A stretch of DNA of 64,000 nt from Legionella anisa (GTDB taxonomy: Bacteria > Pseudomonadota > Gammaproteobacteria > Legionellales > Legionellaceae): NCBI RefSeq assembly GCF_001467525.1, contig NZ_LNXS01000019.1, positions 186,001 through 250,000 on the forward strand, in the 5' to 3' direction. Position 1 is the stretch's first letter, and the number at the start of each line of letters is the position of its first letter. The notes under the pieces are model-generated. The model was not told the DNA's origin. It did not search any database and worked only from the letters and a program-made list of their open reading frames with translations. Position numbers and translations under genes: made by a program. Of this stretch, positions 56,931-64,000 are shown in pieces.

Positions 56931-58438
56931 AGACACTCTTTGACACACCAAGGTTTATGCCACCAGCCCCCACCTAAAGCCTGGAATAATGCAGCGGTAT
57001 CGCTATAGCGTAGAGCCTGTGCTTGAATACGACTAATTCGCGTCTGTTGATACTGCTGTTGTGCGTTTAATAAATTGATGTAACTTACCCCGCCTAAGCG
57101 ATATTGTTTTAGCGTAAGATTTAAAGCGTCTCGCGCCGCATTTTCGGCTTTTATTTGTGCTTGCAATGTACGTGCATCGACTTCTAATCCTCTTAAAACA
57201 TCTGCCACATTTTGGAACGCTTGCAATACAGTTTGTTTGTACTGCGCTGCAGTCTGTTGATAAGCTGCTATTGCAGCGCGTCGTTGTGCAAATAAAGCCC
57301 CTCCATGGAATAAAGGTTGAACTATTTTTCCAGTTAAAGCCCATACCTCGTGTCTTTTGGTAAAAAGGTTGTCAAACGAGGTATTAAGCCATCCCTCATT
57401 GGCAGTAATAGTAAATTTCGGGAATAAATTGGCTGTTGCTACCCCAATTTGGGCACACGCTTCATGAAGTAAGGCTTCAGAAGCGCGCACATCAGGACGT
57501 TGACGAACAAGATATGAAGGCAAACTCACAGGCAGCTCTACGGGTAATTTTAAGCGATCCAATTTAAGAATGGGTAAAGGAGCCTCTGGAAAAACACCTA
57601 CAAGCGTAGATAAAGCGTGTTTAGCCTGAGATAAGTTTTTTTGAAGTGGTGGCAAAGTCGCTTTGGTCTGCTCAAGCAAGGTTTGTTGTGTCAATACATC
57701 TTCTTGGGAAACACCTCCTAACCGATATTGCTTGTTTAAAATATCAAGAAGTCCTTGCTCTGCCTTGATTAAATCAACAGTCACTTCAATTTGTGCTTGA
57801 AACGATGCCATTGCGACTGAGGTAGTAACAATATTAGAAGTCAAGGTCAAATAAGCAGCAATTACTTGAAATTGCTGATAATCAACCTGGGCTATTAATG
57901 CTTCGATTTGCCGTCGTGCCCCCCCAAAAACGTCCAAGGTGTAGGATAAATTAAATGAAGTATAAACGAGATTAAACGTCACACTGTCGGCTGGAATACC
58001 TATTTGTAAACCTGAATAACGCTGTCTTTGCACCATCTGACTTGCATCGATTGACGGCCACATCGTATTGCCAATTTGAACTTTGAGATTTTCCTGGGCT
58101 TGTCGCAAAGCTGCAGAAGCCGCAGCTAAATTGGGGCTATTGGCTAAGCCCATTCGAATGAGCTGATTCAATTCCGGTGAATGATAAAGCTCCCACCACA
58201 ATAAAGGAATATCTTTATTAGTAATAAAAGATTGGGCTTGGCCACCTGCTCCAGAAGTACTTACGGTTTTTGCCGGTAGCGGTTTTTCAGTATATTTTTT
58301 GACTTTAGGTGGATTGGGTGTATGAAAATTAGGTCCAACCATACACGAAGTTTGCAGCAGCGTGCTTAGCGATATAAGAATAAAAACTTTTAGATGCTGT
58401 TTCAAATCAAACACTAAACACAATCCTTTACAAATCAT
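56927..58438 (-). CDS. NodT/OprM-type outer-membrane efflux lipoprotein
   Basis: 503 residues. A hydrophobic leader ends LLQTSC, a near-lipobox, followed by MVGPNFHTPNPP, the usual NodT-family mature start. Two OEP repeats follow (SPNLAAASAALRQAQ near 97 and RPDVRASEALLHEACAQIG near 310), each with the long helices of the TolC tunnel and an RLGGVS turn. First gene of the efflux operon. The start is uncertain: ATG 58438 has a weak ribosome site, and a GTG eight codons later is possible. Divergent from the KAS III-like operon across about 195 bases. Confidence 0.92.
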   Translation of the reverse strand: MICKGLCLVFDLKQHLKVFILISLSTLLQTSCMVGPNFHTPNPPKVKKYTEKPLPAKTVSTSGAGGQAQSFITNKDIPLLWWELYHSPELNQLIRMGLANSPNLAAASAALRQAQENLKVQIGNTMWPSIDASQMVQRQRYSGLQIGIPADSVTFNLVYTSFNLSYTLDVFGGARRQIEALIAQVDYQQFQVIAAYLTLTSNIVTTSVAMASFQAQIEVTVDLIKAEQGLLDILNKQYRLGGVSQEDVLTQQTLLEQTKATLPPLQKNLSQAKHALSTLVGVFPEAPLPILKLDRLKLPVELPVSLPSYLVRQRPDVRASEALLHEACAQIGVATANLFPKFTITANEGWLNTSFDNLFTKRHEVWALTGKIVQPLFHGGALFAQRRAAIAAYQQTAAQYKQTVLQAFQNVADVLRGLEVDARTLQAQIKAENAARDALNLTLKQYRLGGVSYINLLNAQQQYQQTRISRIQAQALRYSDTAALFQALGGGWWHKPWCVKECL

Positions 58439-58482
58439 CCAATGAATAACTTATTAATTTATCATGGATTAAAATGGGTTGA

Positions 58483-58499
58483 CAGTTTTAGTGAAACTG
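58483..58499. promoter_or_regulatory. Operator-like palindrome between divergent operons
   Basis: CAGTTT (58483-58488), TAGTG, AAACTG (58494-58499): perfect 6-bp half-sites with 5-bp spacing, flanked by TGACA and TGTCA (58480-58484 and 58503-58507). Size and spacing fit a dimeric repressor site. It lies between the efflux operon start (58438) and the -35 box at 58540. No regulator gene is adjacent. Confidence 0.4.
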
Positions 58500-58539
58500 A
58501 ATTGTCATTTTTATTGAGTGCCATTTGCATCCAATACAA

Positions 58540-58568
58540 TTGAATAACAAATGATCATAAAGTATAAT
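58540..58568 (+). promoter_or_regulatory. Sigma70 promoter of the KAS III-like operon
   Basis: TTGAAT (58540-58545), 17-bp spacer, TATAAT (58563-58568). Transcription would begin near 58575, leaving about 58 bases of leader before ATG 58634. Confidence 0.75.
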
Positions 58569-58633
58569 TAGTGTCGATTTACCTGTCTATGCCCGTCCAG
58601 AATAGATTCATTGAAGTAATGAAGGAAGCGAAT

Positions 58634-59620
58634 ATGCCTGCTGTACAAATCACAGGAATGGGATATTATTTACCCAGAAATAAAGTTCTTTCTACAGAAC
58701 TGGATTTTCAACTTAATTTACCCCAAGGAAGTGTACAAAAAAAATCCGGATTGATTTCACGTCACTTTGCATCTCCAGATGAAACAACCTCTTATATGGG
58801 CGCACAAGCAGCATTAGTTGCGGTGCGGCAAGCACACATTAAATTAACGGAAATTGACGCCATCATCAGTGCTTGTGGCGTAGGAGAACAAGCTATTCCT
58901 TGTACTTCTGCATTAATTCAAAAACAATTGGGATTGGAACAATCAGGAACGGCCTGTTTTGACGTAAACAGTACGTGTTTAAGTTTTATTAGTGCTTTAG
59001 ACATTGCATCGTACTTAATTGAGGGAGAACGATATAAACGTGTTCTTATTGTTTCCAGTGACATTGCTTCAGCTGGATTGAATTGGCAAGATATGGAAAC
59101 GTGCACTATTTTTGGCGACGGAGCTGCCGCATGCGTACTTGAAAAAAGCAATGGAACCAATCGAATTTTATCGTCACATCATGAGACGCACAGTATTGGT
59201 TCTACGTTTTGCCAAATTGAAGCGGGCGGTACACGTTTACCAGCAAAAAATCCGTTACAGAATATAGAACAAAGTCTATTTTATATGGAAGGTAAAAAAG
59301 TATTCAAACTTGCCTCCAAATTATTAGATAGCCTCATGGAAAATCTTTTAAATAAAGCCAATCTATCTATGAATGACATCGATTGGTTTATCCCCCATCA
59401 AGCAAGTTTGCTCGCGATGCATCATGTGCAAAAAAGATTGCATATTCCAACTGAAAAATTCGTTTCAATTTATCCTTTTCATGGAAATCAAATTGCAGCA
59501 TCCATTCCTACTGCCTTATGCACTTTAATTGACAGCAAACAATTACAACGTGGACAATTAGTCCTGTTAATGGGTACAGGCGCCGGTTTAGCAGCTGGCG
59601 GCATAGTTTTGGAGTATTAA
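58634..59620 (+). CDS. 3-oxoacyl-ACP synthase III-like condensing enzyme
   Basis: 328 residues from ATG 58634, which has AAGGAAG five bases upstream; GTG 58571 would precede the predicted transcript start. Catalytic triad: Cys115 in DVNSTCLSF, His255 in FIPHQAS, Asn285 in HGNQIAAS. It condenses or transfers an acyl group, as FabH, OleA and related natural-product enzymes do. It is unlikely to be the housekeeping FabH, because it stands in an operon with a 3beta-HSD-like reductase, MBL hydrolase and adenylating enzyme rather than with fabD/G or plsX. The epimerase ATG is one base past its stop. Confidence 0.85.
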   Translation: MPAVQITGMGYYLPRNKVLSTELDFQLNLPQGSVQKKSGLISRHFASPDETTSYMGAQAALVAVRQAHIKLTEIDAIISACGVGEQAIPCTSALIQKQLGLEQSGTACFDVNSTCLSFISALDIASYLIEGERYKRVLIVSSDIASAGLNWQDMETCTIFGDGAAACVLEKSNGTNRILSSHHETHSIGSTFCQIEAGGTRLPAKNPLQNIEQSLFYMEGKKVFKLASKLLDSLMENLLNKANLSMNDIDWFIPHQASLLAMHHVQKRLHIPTEKFVSIYPFHGNQIAASIPTALCTLIDSKQLQRGQLVLLMGTGAGLAAGGIVLEY

Positions 59621-59621
59621 T

Positions 59622-60605
59622 ATGGCGTGCGTTGTTACCGGAGCAACAGGTTGTCTTGGACTCAATTTGACTCAACGATTAGTCGCAGACGGTCATGAGG
59701 TAATCGCTTTAGGACGTAATGAACAGCTTGGTAAAATCCTTACCCAATCTGGCGCACGATTTATAAGCCTGGACTTACTGGATAAAGAGAAATTAAAAAA
59801 AGTAGCTCGGGATGCCCAAACCATTTTTCATTGCGCAGCGCTTTCCAGCCCCTGGGGACGGTATAAAGATTTTTATGAAGCCAATGTACAAGGCACCCAA
59901 CATGTAATTGAAGCAACACCCCCAAATGCCCGATTAGTTCATGTCTCATCACCCAGTATTTATTTTAATTTCACCGAACAACATAATATCAAGGAAGATG
60001 CAGCATTACCCTCAAAACCAGCCAACGATTATGTAAAAACCAAATTACTCGCCGAATCTCTAGTCGATAAGGCCTTTCAAGAAAAAAATATGAATGTGAT
60101 TACTATACGCCCGCGTGCTATTTTCGGTCCTTACGATCGCGCCATTTTACCTCGCATACTTCAGAATGAAAAAAACGGTATCCTACCTATTATTGGGAAT
60201 GGAGAAAATAGAGTCGATATTACCTATGTCGAAAATGTAGTAGAAAGTTTACTTTTAGCGGCACAGGCAAATCAACAATTTTGCGGTAAAAAGTACAACA
60301 TAACTAATGGTGAGCCAAAGACTTTAATGACCATTATTTCAGAACTTTTTAGCGCATTGCAAAAACCTTTCATACCTAAATTTATCCCCTACTCAATTGC
60401 AAAAACATATGCTGGGTGTATGGAAAAACTCTATAATCTTCCCTTTATCCATAAAGAGCCGCGTTTGACCCGCTACAGTGCCGCGGTTTTATGCATGGGG
60501 CAAACCTTAAATATTGAAGCCGCTCAAAAAGATTTAGGTTATCAACCGAAAATTACTATAACTCAAGGAATAGACCGCTTTGCCAAGTGGTATCAAAAAT
60601 CATGA
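59622..60605 (+). CDS. NAD(P)-dependent 3beta-HSD/epimerase-type reductase (extended SDR)
   Basis: 327 residues. Rossmann motif TGATGCLG (about 6-13), serine near SSPSIYF (about 109-115), and the catalytic Tyr137-x-x-x-Lys141 in NDYVKTKLLAE. RPRAIFGPYDRAILPRI (about 159-175) and DITYVENVVESLLLA are typical of 3beta-HSD/OleD-like members. It would reduce or oxidise a beta-hydroxy/keto intermediate made by the preceding synthase. Overlaps the next gene as ATGA. Confidence 0.87.
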   Translation: MACVVTGATGCLGLNLTQRLVADGHEVIALGRNEQLGKILTQSGARFISLDLLDKEKLKKVARDAQTIFHCAALSSPWGRYKDFYEANVQGTQHVIEATPPNARLVHVSSPSIYFNFTEQHNIKEDAALPSKPANDYVKTKLLAESLVDKAFQEKNMNVITIRPRAIFGPYDRAILPRILQNEKNGILPIIGNGENRVDITYVENVVESLLLAAQANQQFCGKKYNITNGEPKTLMTIISELFSALQKPFIPKFIPYSIAKTYAGCMEKLYNLPFIHKEPRLTRYSAAVLCMGQTLNIEAAQKDLGYQPKITITQGIDRFAKWYQKS

Positions 60606-61423
60606 TAGAGTATCAATTATTCGAAGCCGGATATTGCACGCATTGTGCGCGAATGACTTTAAAAAGCGGGCATTGGAAACAATGTGAATACCCCGCAATC
60701 TGTGCTTTAATTAAACATCCACACCAAGGTTATATTCTATTTGATACAGGCTATAGCAATCGCTTCAATGAATTAACGCAAAAGTTTCCTTTTTCTATCT
60801 ACCGGCGCTTAACACCTATGGTGTTAAAAAAATCGCTTAAAGAACAATTAGCAGAAAATAATATTCAAGCCTCGGAGATCAAAGCAATTGTAATTTCTCA
60901 TTTTCATGCAGATCACATCGGGGGTTTAAAAGACTTCCCTAACGCCCAATTTTTCTGCCATCCTGAAGCCATAAACGACATCCGTCAAAAAACGGGAATA
61001 AAAGCATTGATACAAGGATTTTTACCCGGATTACTTCCTAAAGACTTTTATGAACGTTTGGTTGTGTTAAAAAATGAAGTAGCACTCAACCGCAATCTAT
61101 CACCCTTTACCACCGGATTCGATCTGTTTAGTGACGAACAACTTATTGCCATTCCTTTGCCAGGTCATGCTAAGGGACAAATTGGTTTGTATTTTAAAGC
61201 AGCCCAAGAAACCTTTTTAGTTGCAGACAGTTGCTGGCACCAAGAAACCTTTAAAGAATTCATCTTGCCAAGTAACCTCACTTATTTAATTCATGACAAT
61301 AGAGAGGCTTATCAGCAAACAATCAAGAAATTGCATCAGCTTTTTAAAAATAATAAAGAAATCGATATTATTCCTTCTCATTGCCAACATATACGCGCTC
61401 GTCTTTTGGAGAGTCAGCAATGA
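60602..61423 (+). CDS. Metallo-beta-lactamase-fold hydrolase, lactonase-like
   Basis: 273 residues from ATG 60602 (ATGA overlap with the upstream stop). Complete dinuclear metal set: HFHADH (His100, His102, Asp104, His105), His189 in PLPGHAKGQ, Asp209 in VADSCWH and His260 in IPSHCQH. The layout with an early FDTGYSNRF (about 47-55) resembles AHL-lactonase-like members. The substrate may be a lactone or thioester produced by the operon; this is inference. Overlaps the following gene as ATGA. Confidence 0.87.
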   Translation: MIEYQLFEAGYCTHCARMTLKSGHWKQCEYPAICALIKHPHQGYILFDTGYSNRFNELTQKFPFSIYRRLTPMVLKKSLKEQLAENNIQASEIKAIVISHFHADHIGGLKDFPNAQFFCHPEAINDIRQKTGIKALIQGFLPGLLPKDFYERLVVLKNEVALNRNLSPFTTGFDLFSDEQLIAIPLPGHAKGQIGLYFKAAQETFLVADSCWHQETFKEFILPSNLTYLIHDNREAYQQTIKKLHQLFKNNKEIDIIPSHCQHIRARLLESQQ

Positions 61424-62697
61424 TACTTAGGCTACTTTATTATTACTTTAAGGCACACTTTCTTAGAAAACGTTTCAAATCACGTGACCAATTATCTGCT
61501 TATCAGGAAAAACGATTTAAAAAACTCGTTAAAACGACCCTGTATAAATCCCCTTTTTATCAACCCTATTTGAATAAACCACTCAATGAATGGCCAATTA
61601 TCAACAAAAAAATAATGATGCATCATTTTGATGAGATAAATACGGTAAAAATAAAAAAAGACCACGCATTAAAGCTGGCTTTAAAAGCAGAAAGCACACG
61701 TGATTTTTCTGCTTTAATCAATGGGATCGCAGTTGGGCTTTCTTCTGGAACATCCGGAACTCAAGGTTTATTTCTTGCCAATGAGAAAGAACGTGATGCC
61801 TGGGCTGGTATTTTGCTGGCTAAAGCATTACCCAAAGGACTCAAGAAAAAAGAGCGCATTGCCTTTTTCCTCAGGGCAAATAGCAGGCTCTATACAACGC
61901 TTAGTAAAAGAAAAAAAATTCAATTCCATTTTTTTGATTTACTCAAACATTTCGAGGCCCATATTGATCGTTTAAATGAAATACAGCCCACTATTATCTC
62001 AGCGCCAGCCTCTGTATTACTCGCTTTAGCCAAAGAAAAACACCGCTTATCAATTACCCCTGAAAAAATATTTGCTGTTGCAGAAGTTTTGGAAAAACGC
62101 GATGAACACATTATCAGCCATGCCTTTCAATGTCAGGTGGCACAAGTGTATCAATGCACCGAAGGTTTTTTAGCCATCAGTGATAAAAAAAGTAATCATT
62201 TATTAATGAATGAAGAATATGTAATTATTGAAAAAGAATGGCTGGATGAAAAACGATTTGTTCCTATTATCACCGATCTGCTACGTACGACCCAACCAAT
62301 CATTCGCTATCGTTTAGATGATGTCTTAATTGAAGAACAATCAAATGGAGTTTTTACTCGGTTGGCAGGAATTGAAGGCCGCGTAGGTGATATTTGTTAT
62401 GCGACCCAAAATAATAAAGTGCTACCTCTTTTTGCTGACCTAATTCGCCAGAAAATGGCCTCCTTTCCTTTTGAATTCGATGATTACACTATCCAGCAAC
62501 ATGCCTTAAATCACTTCACGATCCAAATCAGTCCTGATTTATCAGAAAAAGAAGCATTAATTGCTCATCTAAACGAGCTATTTTACTCACAAAATTACGA
62601 TATACCTTCATGGCAATGGCAACCTTTTATAAAAAAGGAGTTGGGGGCAAAAAATCGAAGAATTCAAACTCTATTCAAAATTACACCTTCAAAGTAG
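61420..62697 (+). CDS. Adenylate-forming enzyme, F390-synthetase/CapK/PaaK-like
   Basis: 425 residues. ATG 61420 overlaps the upstream stop (ATGA) and has GGAGAG six bases before it. The AMP-binding P-loop is SSGTSGTQG (about 108-116), the adenine motif region YQCTEG (about 244-249) and the ribose-binding Asp in RYRLDD (about 296-301), as in phenylacetate-CoA ligase and F390-synthetase relatives. It should activate a carboxylate as acyl-AMP. Last gene of the operon; the CCGCGG hairpin downstream may terminate it. Confidence 0.85.
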   Translation: MILRLLYYYFKAHFLRKRFKSRDQLSAYQEKRFKKLVKTTLYKSPFYQPYLNKPLNEWPIINKKIMMHHFDEINTVKIKKDHALKLALKAESTRDFSALINGIAVGLSSGTSGTQGLFLANEKERDAWAGILLAKALPKGLKKKERIAFFLRANSRLYTTLSKRKKIQFHFFDLLKHFEAHIDRLNEIQPTIISAPASVLLALAKEKHRLSITPEKIFAVAEVLEKRDEHIISHAFQCQVAQVYQCTEGFLAISDKKSNHLLMNEEYVIIEKEWLDEKRFVPIITDLLRTTQPIIRYRLDDVLIEEQSNGVFTRLAGIEGRVGDICYATQNNKVLPLFADLIRQKMASFPFEFDDYTIQQHALNHFTIQISPDLSEKEALIAHLNELFYSQNYDIPSWQWQPFIKKELGAKNRRIQTLFKITPSK

Positions 62698-62851
62698 ATT
62701 TTGGATATAGAGCTTGACGATGAGTCAGCAACAGAATACTCCCTATAGCATCTATATGAATCTTAGTCACATCTCTGAGAAAACCAGTCCAACTCAACTC
62801 TGATATCCCGCCCCCTTGACTTGTCCGCGGACTCCAGAAGAACTGCACTGG

Positions 62852-62874
62852 ACCCCGCGGAAAAACCGCGGGGT
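62852..62874. repeat. 9-bp GC-rich hairpin, CCGCGG family, copy 2
   Basis: ACCCCGCGG (62852-62860), loop AAAAA, CCGCGGGGT (62866-62874). Lies between the convergent AMP-ligase and entericidin-like genes, so could terminate both. A further CCGCGG stands at 62825-62830. Confidence 0.65.
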
Positions 62875-62928
62875 ATGGGCAAAGATGTGTGATCAAAAGA
62901 CAGATAGCATAAGAGGTAAGAGAAGATA

Positions 62929-63066
62929 TTATCGCGATGCTCTTTGAATATCTTTACCCACATTGGATACGTCTTTTCCAAAACCGTGAACTGTTCCACA
63001 TGAACTTAGTAAGCCCATTGTTGTAAGACAAATACTTACGATTGCTATTTTTTTCAGAATGTTCAT
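62929..63066 (-). CDS. Entericidin-like small lipoprotein
   Basis: 45 residues. MNILKKIAIVSICLTTMGLL then a lipobox LLSSC (about 19-23) and the mature part CGTVHGFGKDVSNVGKDIQR, which follows the entericidin EcnA/EcnB pattern C-x-T-x-x-G-x-G-x-D-x-S/I-x-x-G. GAGGGG lies 7 bases before the ATG. Entericidins are a membrane-anchored antidote/toxin pair in enteric bacteria; many genomes keep only one gene, as here. Located in an otherwise empty gap. Confidence 0.8.
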   Translation of the reverse strand: MNILKKIAIVSICLTTMGLLSSCGTVHGFGKDVSNVGKDIQRASR

Positions 63067-63351
63067 CGTTTTTCCCCTCTCTTTTTGTTTTTAAAATTTT
63101 CCTTTATGTAGATTATTCTAGACCATATTTTTATAAAATTAGAAATTAATAATAAGTTTAAGTAGGCCCTAATATGATCATTAATATATTTTCCAAAAAA
63201 TCTTCAATTTCATGCATCTAAAGGGAAATAAATTTTGGATATATTTTCTCAGATAGGTTGCTGGCTGCTGGATTTTGTTTTTGTTAATTGTTTTGTATTC
63301 AATACTTCCCTATAATCGCAGCGGATTTAATAATAAAAAAGGGGCTCAGTT

Positions 63352-63738
63352 ATGAAAAAATGGATGGTACTGGCGACAACCAGCTTGATGATGATGAATG
63401 CACACGCCGATAAATCTTGGTGTGGTTATAAAGATTATTTTCGCTTAAGTGATGCATCCCATCCTGGTATTTATGTTGTCAGTGGATTTAACGATCAGGA
63501 TGTTATTCTTCAATTAATTGGTCCTCGCAGTTTTGAAATCAGAGACTCATTCGCATGTCGCAGCGGCTATGCTCATGTTACTGTTGCCTATGATGCCGAG
63601 AATTGGTGTGTTCTTGATATTAAAGATGGTCCGTTGATGAACCACCCAACTGTTAGCGCTTCGTGTAACGGAATTCGCTATATTGATACAGTATACGATG
63701 GCATTGGCAGCTACTCTTATACCATTAATCTTGATTAA
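63352..63738 (+). CDS. Small exported protein of unknown function
   Basis: 128 residues. MKKWMVLATTSLMMMNAHA is a signal peptide with an AHA cleavage site. The mature domain has four cysteines (WCGYKDYF, FACRSGY, NWCVLDI, SASCNGIRY) and alternating beta-strand character. AGGGG lies 7 bases before the ATG. Not recognised. Confidence 0.7.
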   Translation: MKKWMVLATTSLMMMNAHADKSWCGYKDYFRLSDASHPGIYVVSGFNDQDVILQLIGPRSFEIRDSFACRSGYAHVTVAYDAENWCVLDIKDGPLMNHPTVSASCNGIRYIDTVYDGIGSYSYTINLD

Positions 63739-63757
63739 TACAGCAAACTGTTGATTA

Positions 63758-63787
63758 GGATAAAGGCTTAAGGGACTACCTTTATCC
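63758..63787. terminator. 9-bp hairpin between convergent genes
   Basis: GGATAAAGG (63758-63766) pairs with CCTTTATCC (63779-63787) over a 12-nt loop, 19 bases after the stop of the small exported protein and just 3' of the efflux gene on the minus strand. No long T-run on the plus strand. Confidence 0.5.
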
Positions 63788-63798
63788 ATAGCCTATTT

Positions 63799-64000
63799 CT
63801 ACCGTAGCTTAGAATAAGGTGTTGTCTTAGTTTTTCTCTTACCCATATCTAAAGACCAACCACCCCCCAAAGCTTTAATTAACTGAACACTGGCAATTTG
63901 TCGGCGAGTGCGGATGTTGACTAATGAAAGTTCTGATTGTAATGCAGTATTTTCTACAACCACAACCTGCAGAAAAGTAACAAGCCCTCCTTTATACCGA
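63799..64000 (-). CDS. NodT-type outer-membrane efflux protein, 3' end only
   Basis: The last 66 residues are visible; the gene continues past the right edge. RYKGGLVTFLQVVVVENTAL, then RTRRQIASVQLIKALGGGWS is the C-terminal OEP helix and closing motif of the NodT/OprM family (compare 56927-58438, which ends with a similar ALGGGW). A 17-residue basic tail follows. It is a second, distinct tripartite efflux set. Confidence 0.88.
   Translation of the reverse strand, partial: RYKGGLVTFLQVVVVENTALQSELSLVNIRTRRQIASVQLIKALGGGWSLDMGKRKTKTTPYSKLR

Overview
This is an AT-rich gammaproteobacterial chromosome segment that reads as Legionella, though not necessarily L. pneumophila. The main reasons are a secreted GH15 glucoamylase next to a complete Entner-Doudoroff cluster (zwf-pgl-edd-glk-eda-sugar porter, the arrangement known in L. 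pneumophila), an orphan DotI/IcmL-like protein, several large or Glu-rich-tailed proteins that look like Dot/Icm effectors, and many small palindromic dispersed repeats. No rRNA, tRNA, CRISPR array, prophage or transposase gene was seen.

Layout. 1-4.4 kb: 3' part of an RND pump, a HAD phosphatase and the secreted glucoamylase gamA. 4.6-11.9 kb: the minus-strand glucose operon, with tightly packed or overlapping genes. 12.2-16 kb: a small HTH protein, a P-loop effector candidate and a 14-TM MFS exporter. 16-21 kb: rimK, then a cytochrome oxidase assembly/heme A cluster (surf1, an SCO-like protein, ctaA, ctaB, sco1). 21.3-25 kb: a small exported protein boxed by two inverted copies of a palindromic repeat, an AhpD-like protein, a PriC-like protein and a GadC-type permease. 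25.3-28.7 kb: the housekeeping block ffh-rpsP-rimM-trmD-rplS, closed by a hairpin terminator.

28.8-31.7 kb is accessory: a RES-Xre toxin-antitoxin pair enclosed by inverted repeats, a 28-bp perfect hairpin, and two unrecognised proteins. 31.8-46.7 kb: a YgjP-like peptidase, a 2OG-Fe(II) oxygenase, the yadGH-type ABC exporter, a membrane protein with an acidic tail, FecR/CHASE2-cyclase/outer-membrane genes, lemA-htpX, uvrA, the IcmL-like protein and a hotdog-fold protein. 46.8-52.5 kb is one 1887-residue helical protein with three internal repeats, the strongest effector candidate here.

52.5-62.7 kb is the most interesting part. A complete tripartite RND efflux operon points left. Directly divergent from it is a translationally coupled four-gene operon: KAS III-like synthase, 3beta-HSD-like reductase, metallo-beta-lactamase-fold hydrolase and an F390-synthetase/CapK-like adenylating enzyme. 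A near-consensus sigma70 promoter and an operator-like palindrome lie between them. The set is reminiscent of the Ole pathway with OleB replaced by an MBL enzyme, and suggests an undescribed acyl-derived small molecule with a possible neighbouring exporter. The window closes with an entericidin-like lipoprotein gene, a small exported protein and the 3' end of another NodT-type outer-membrane efflux gene.
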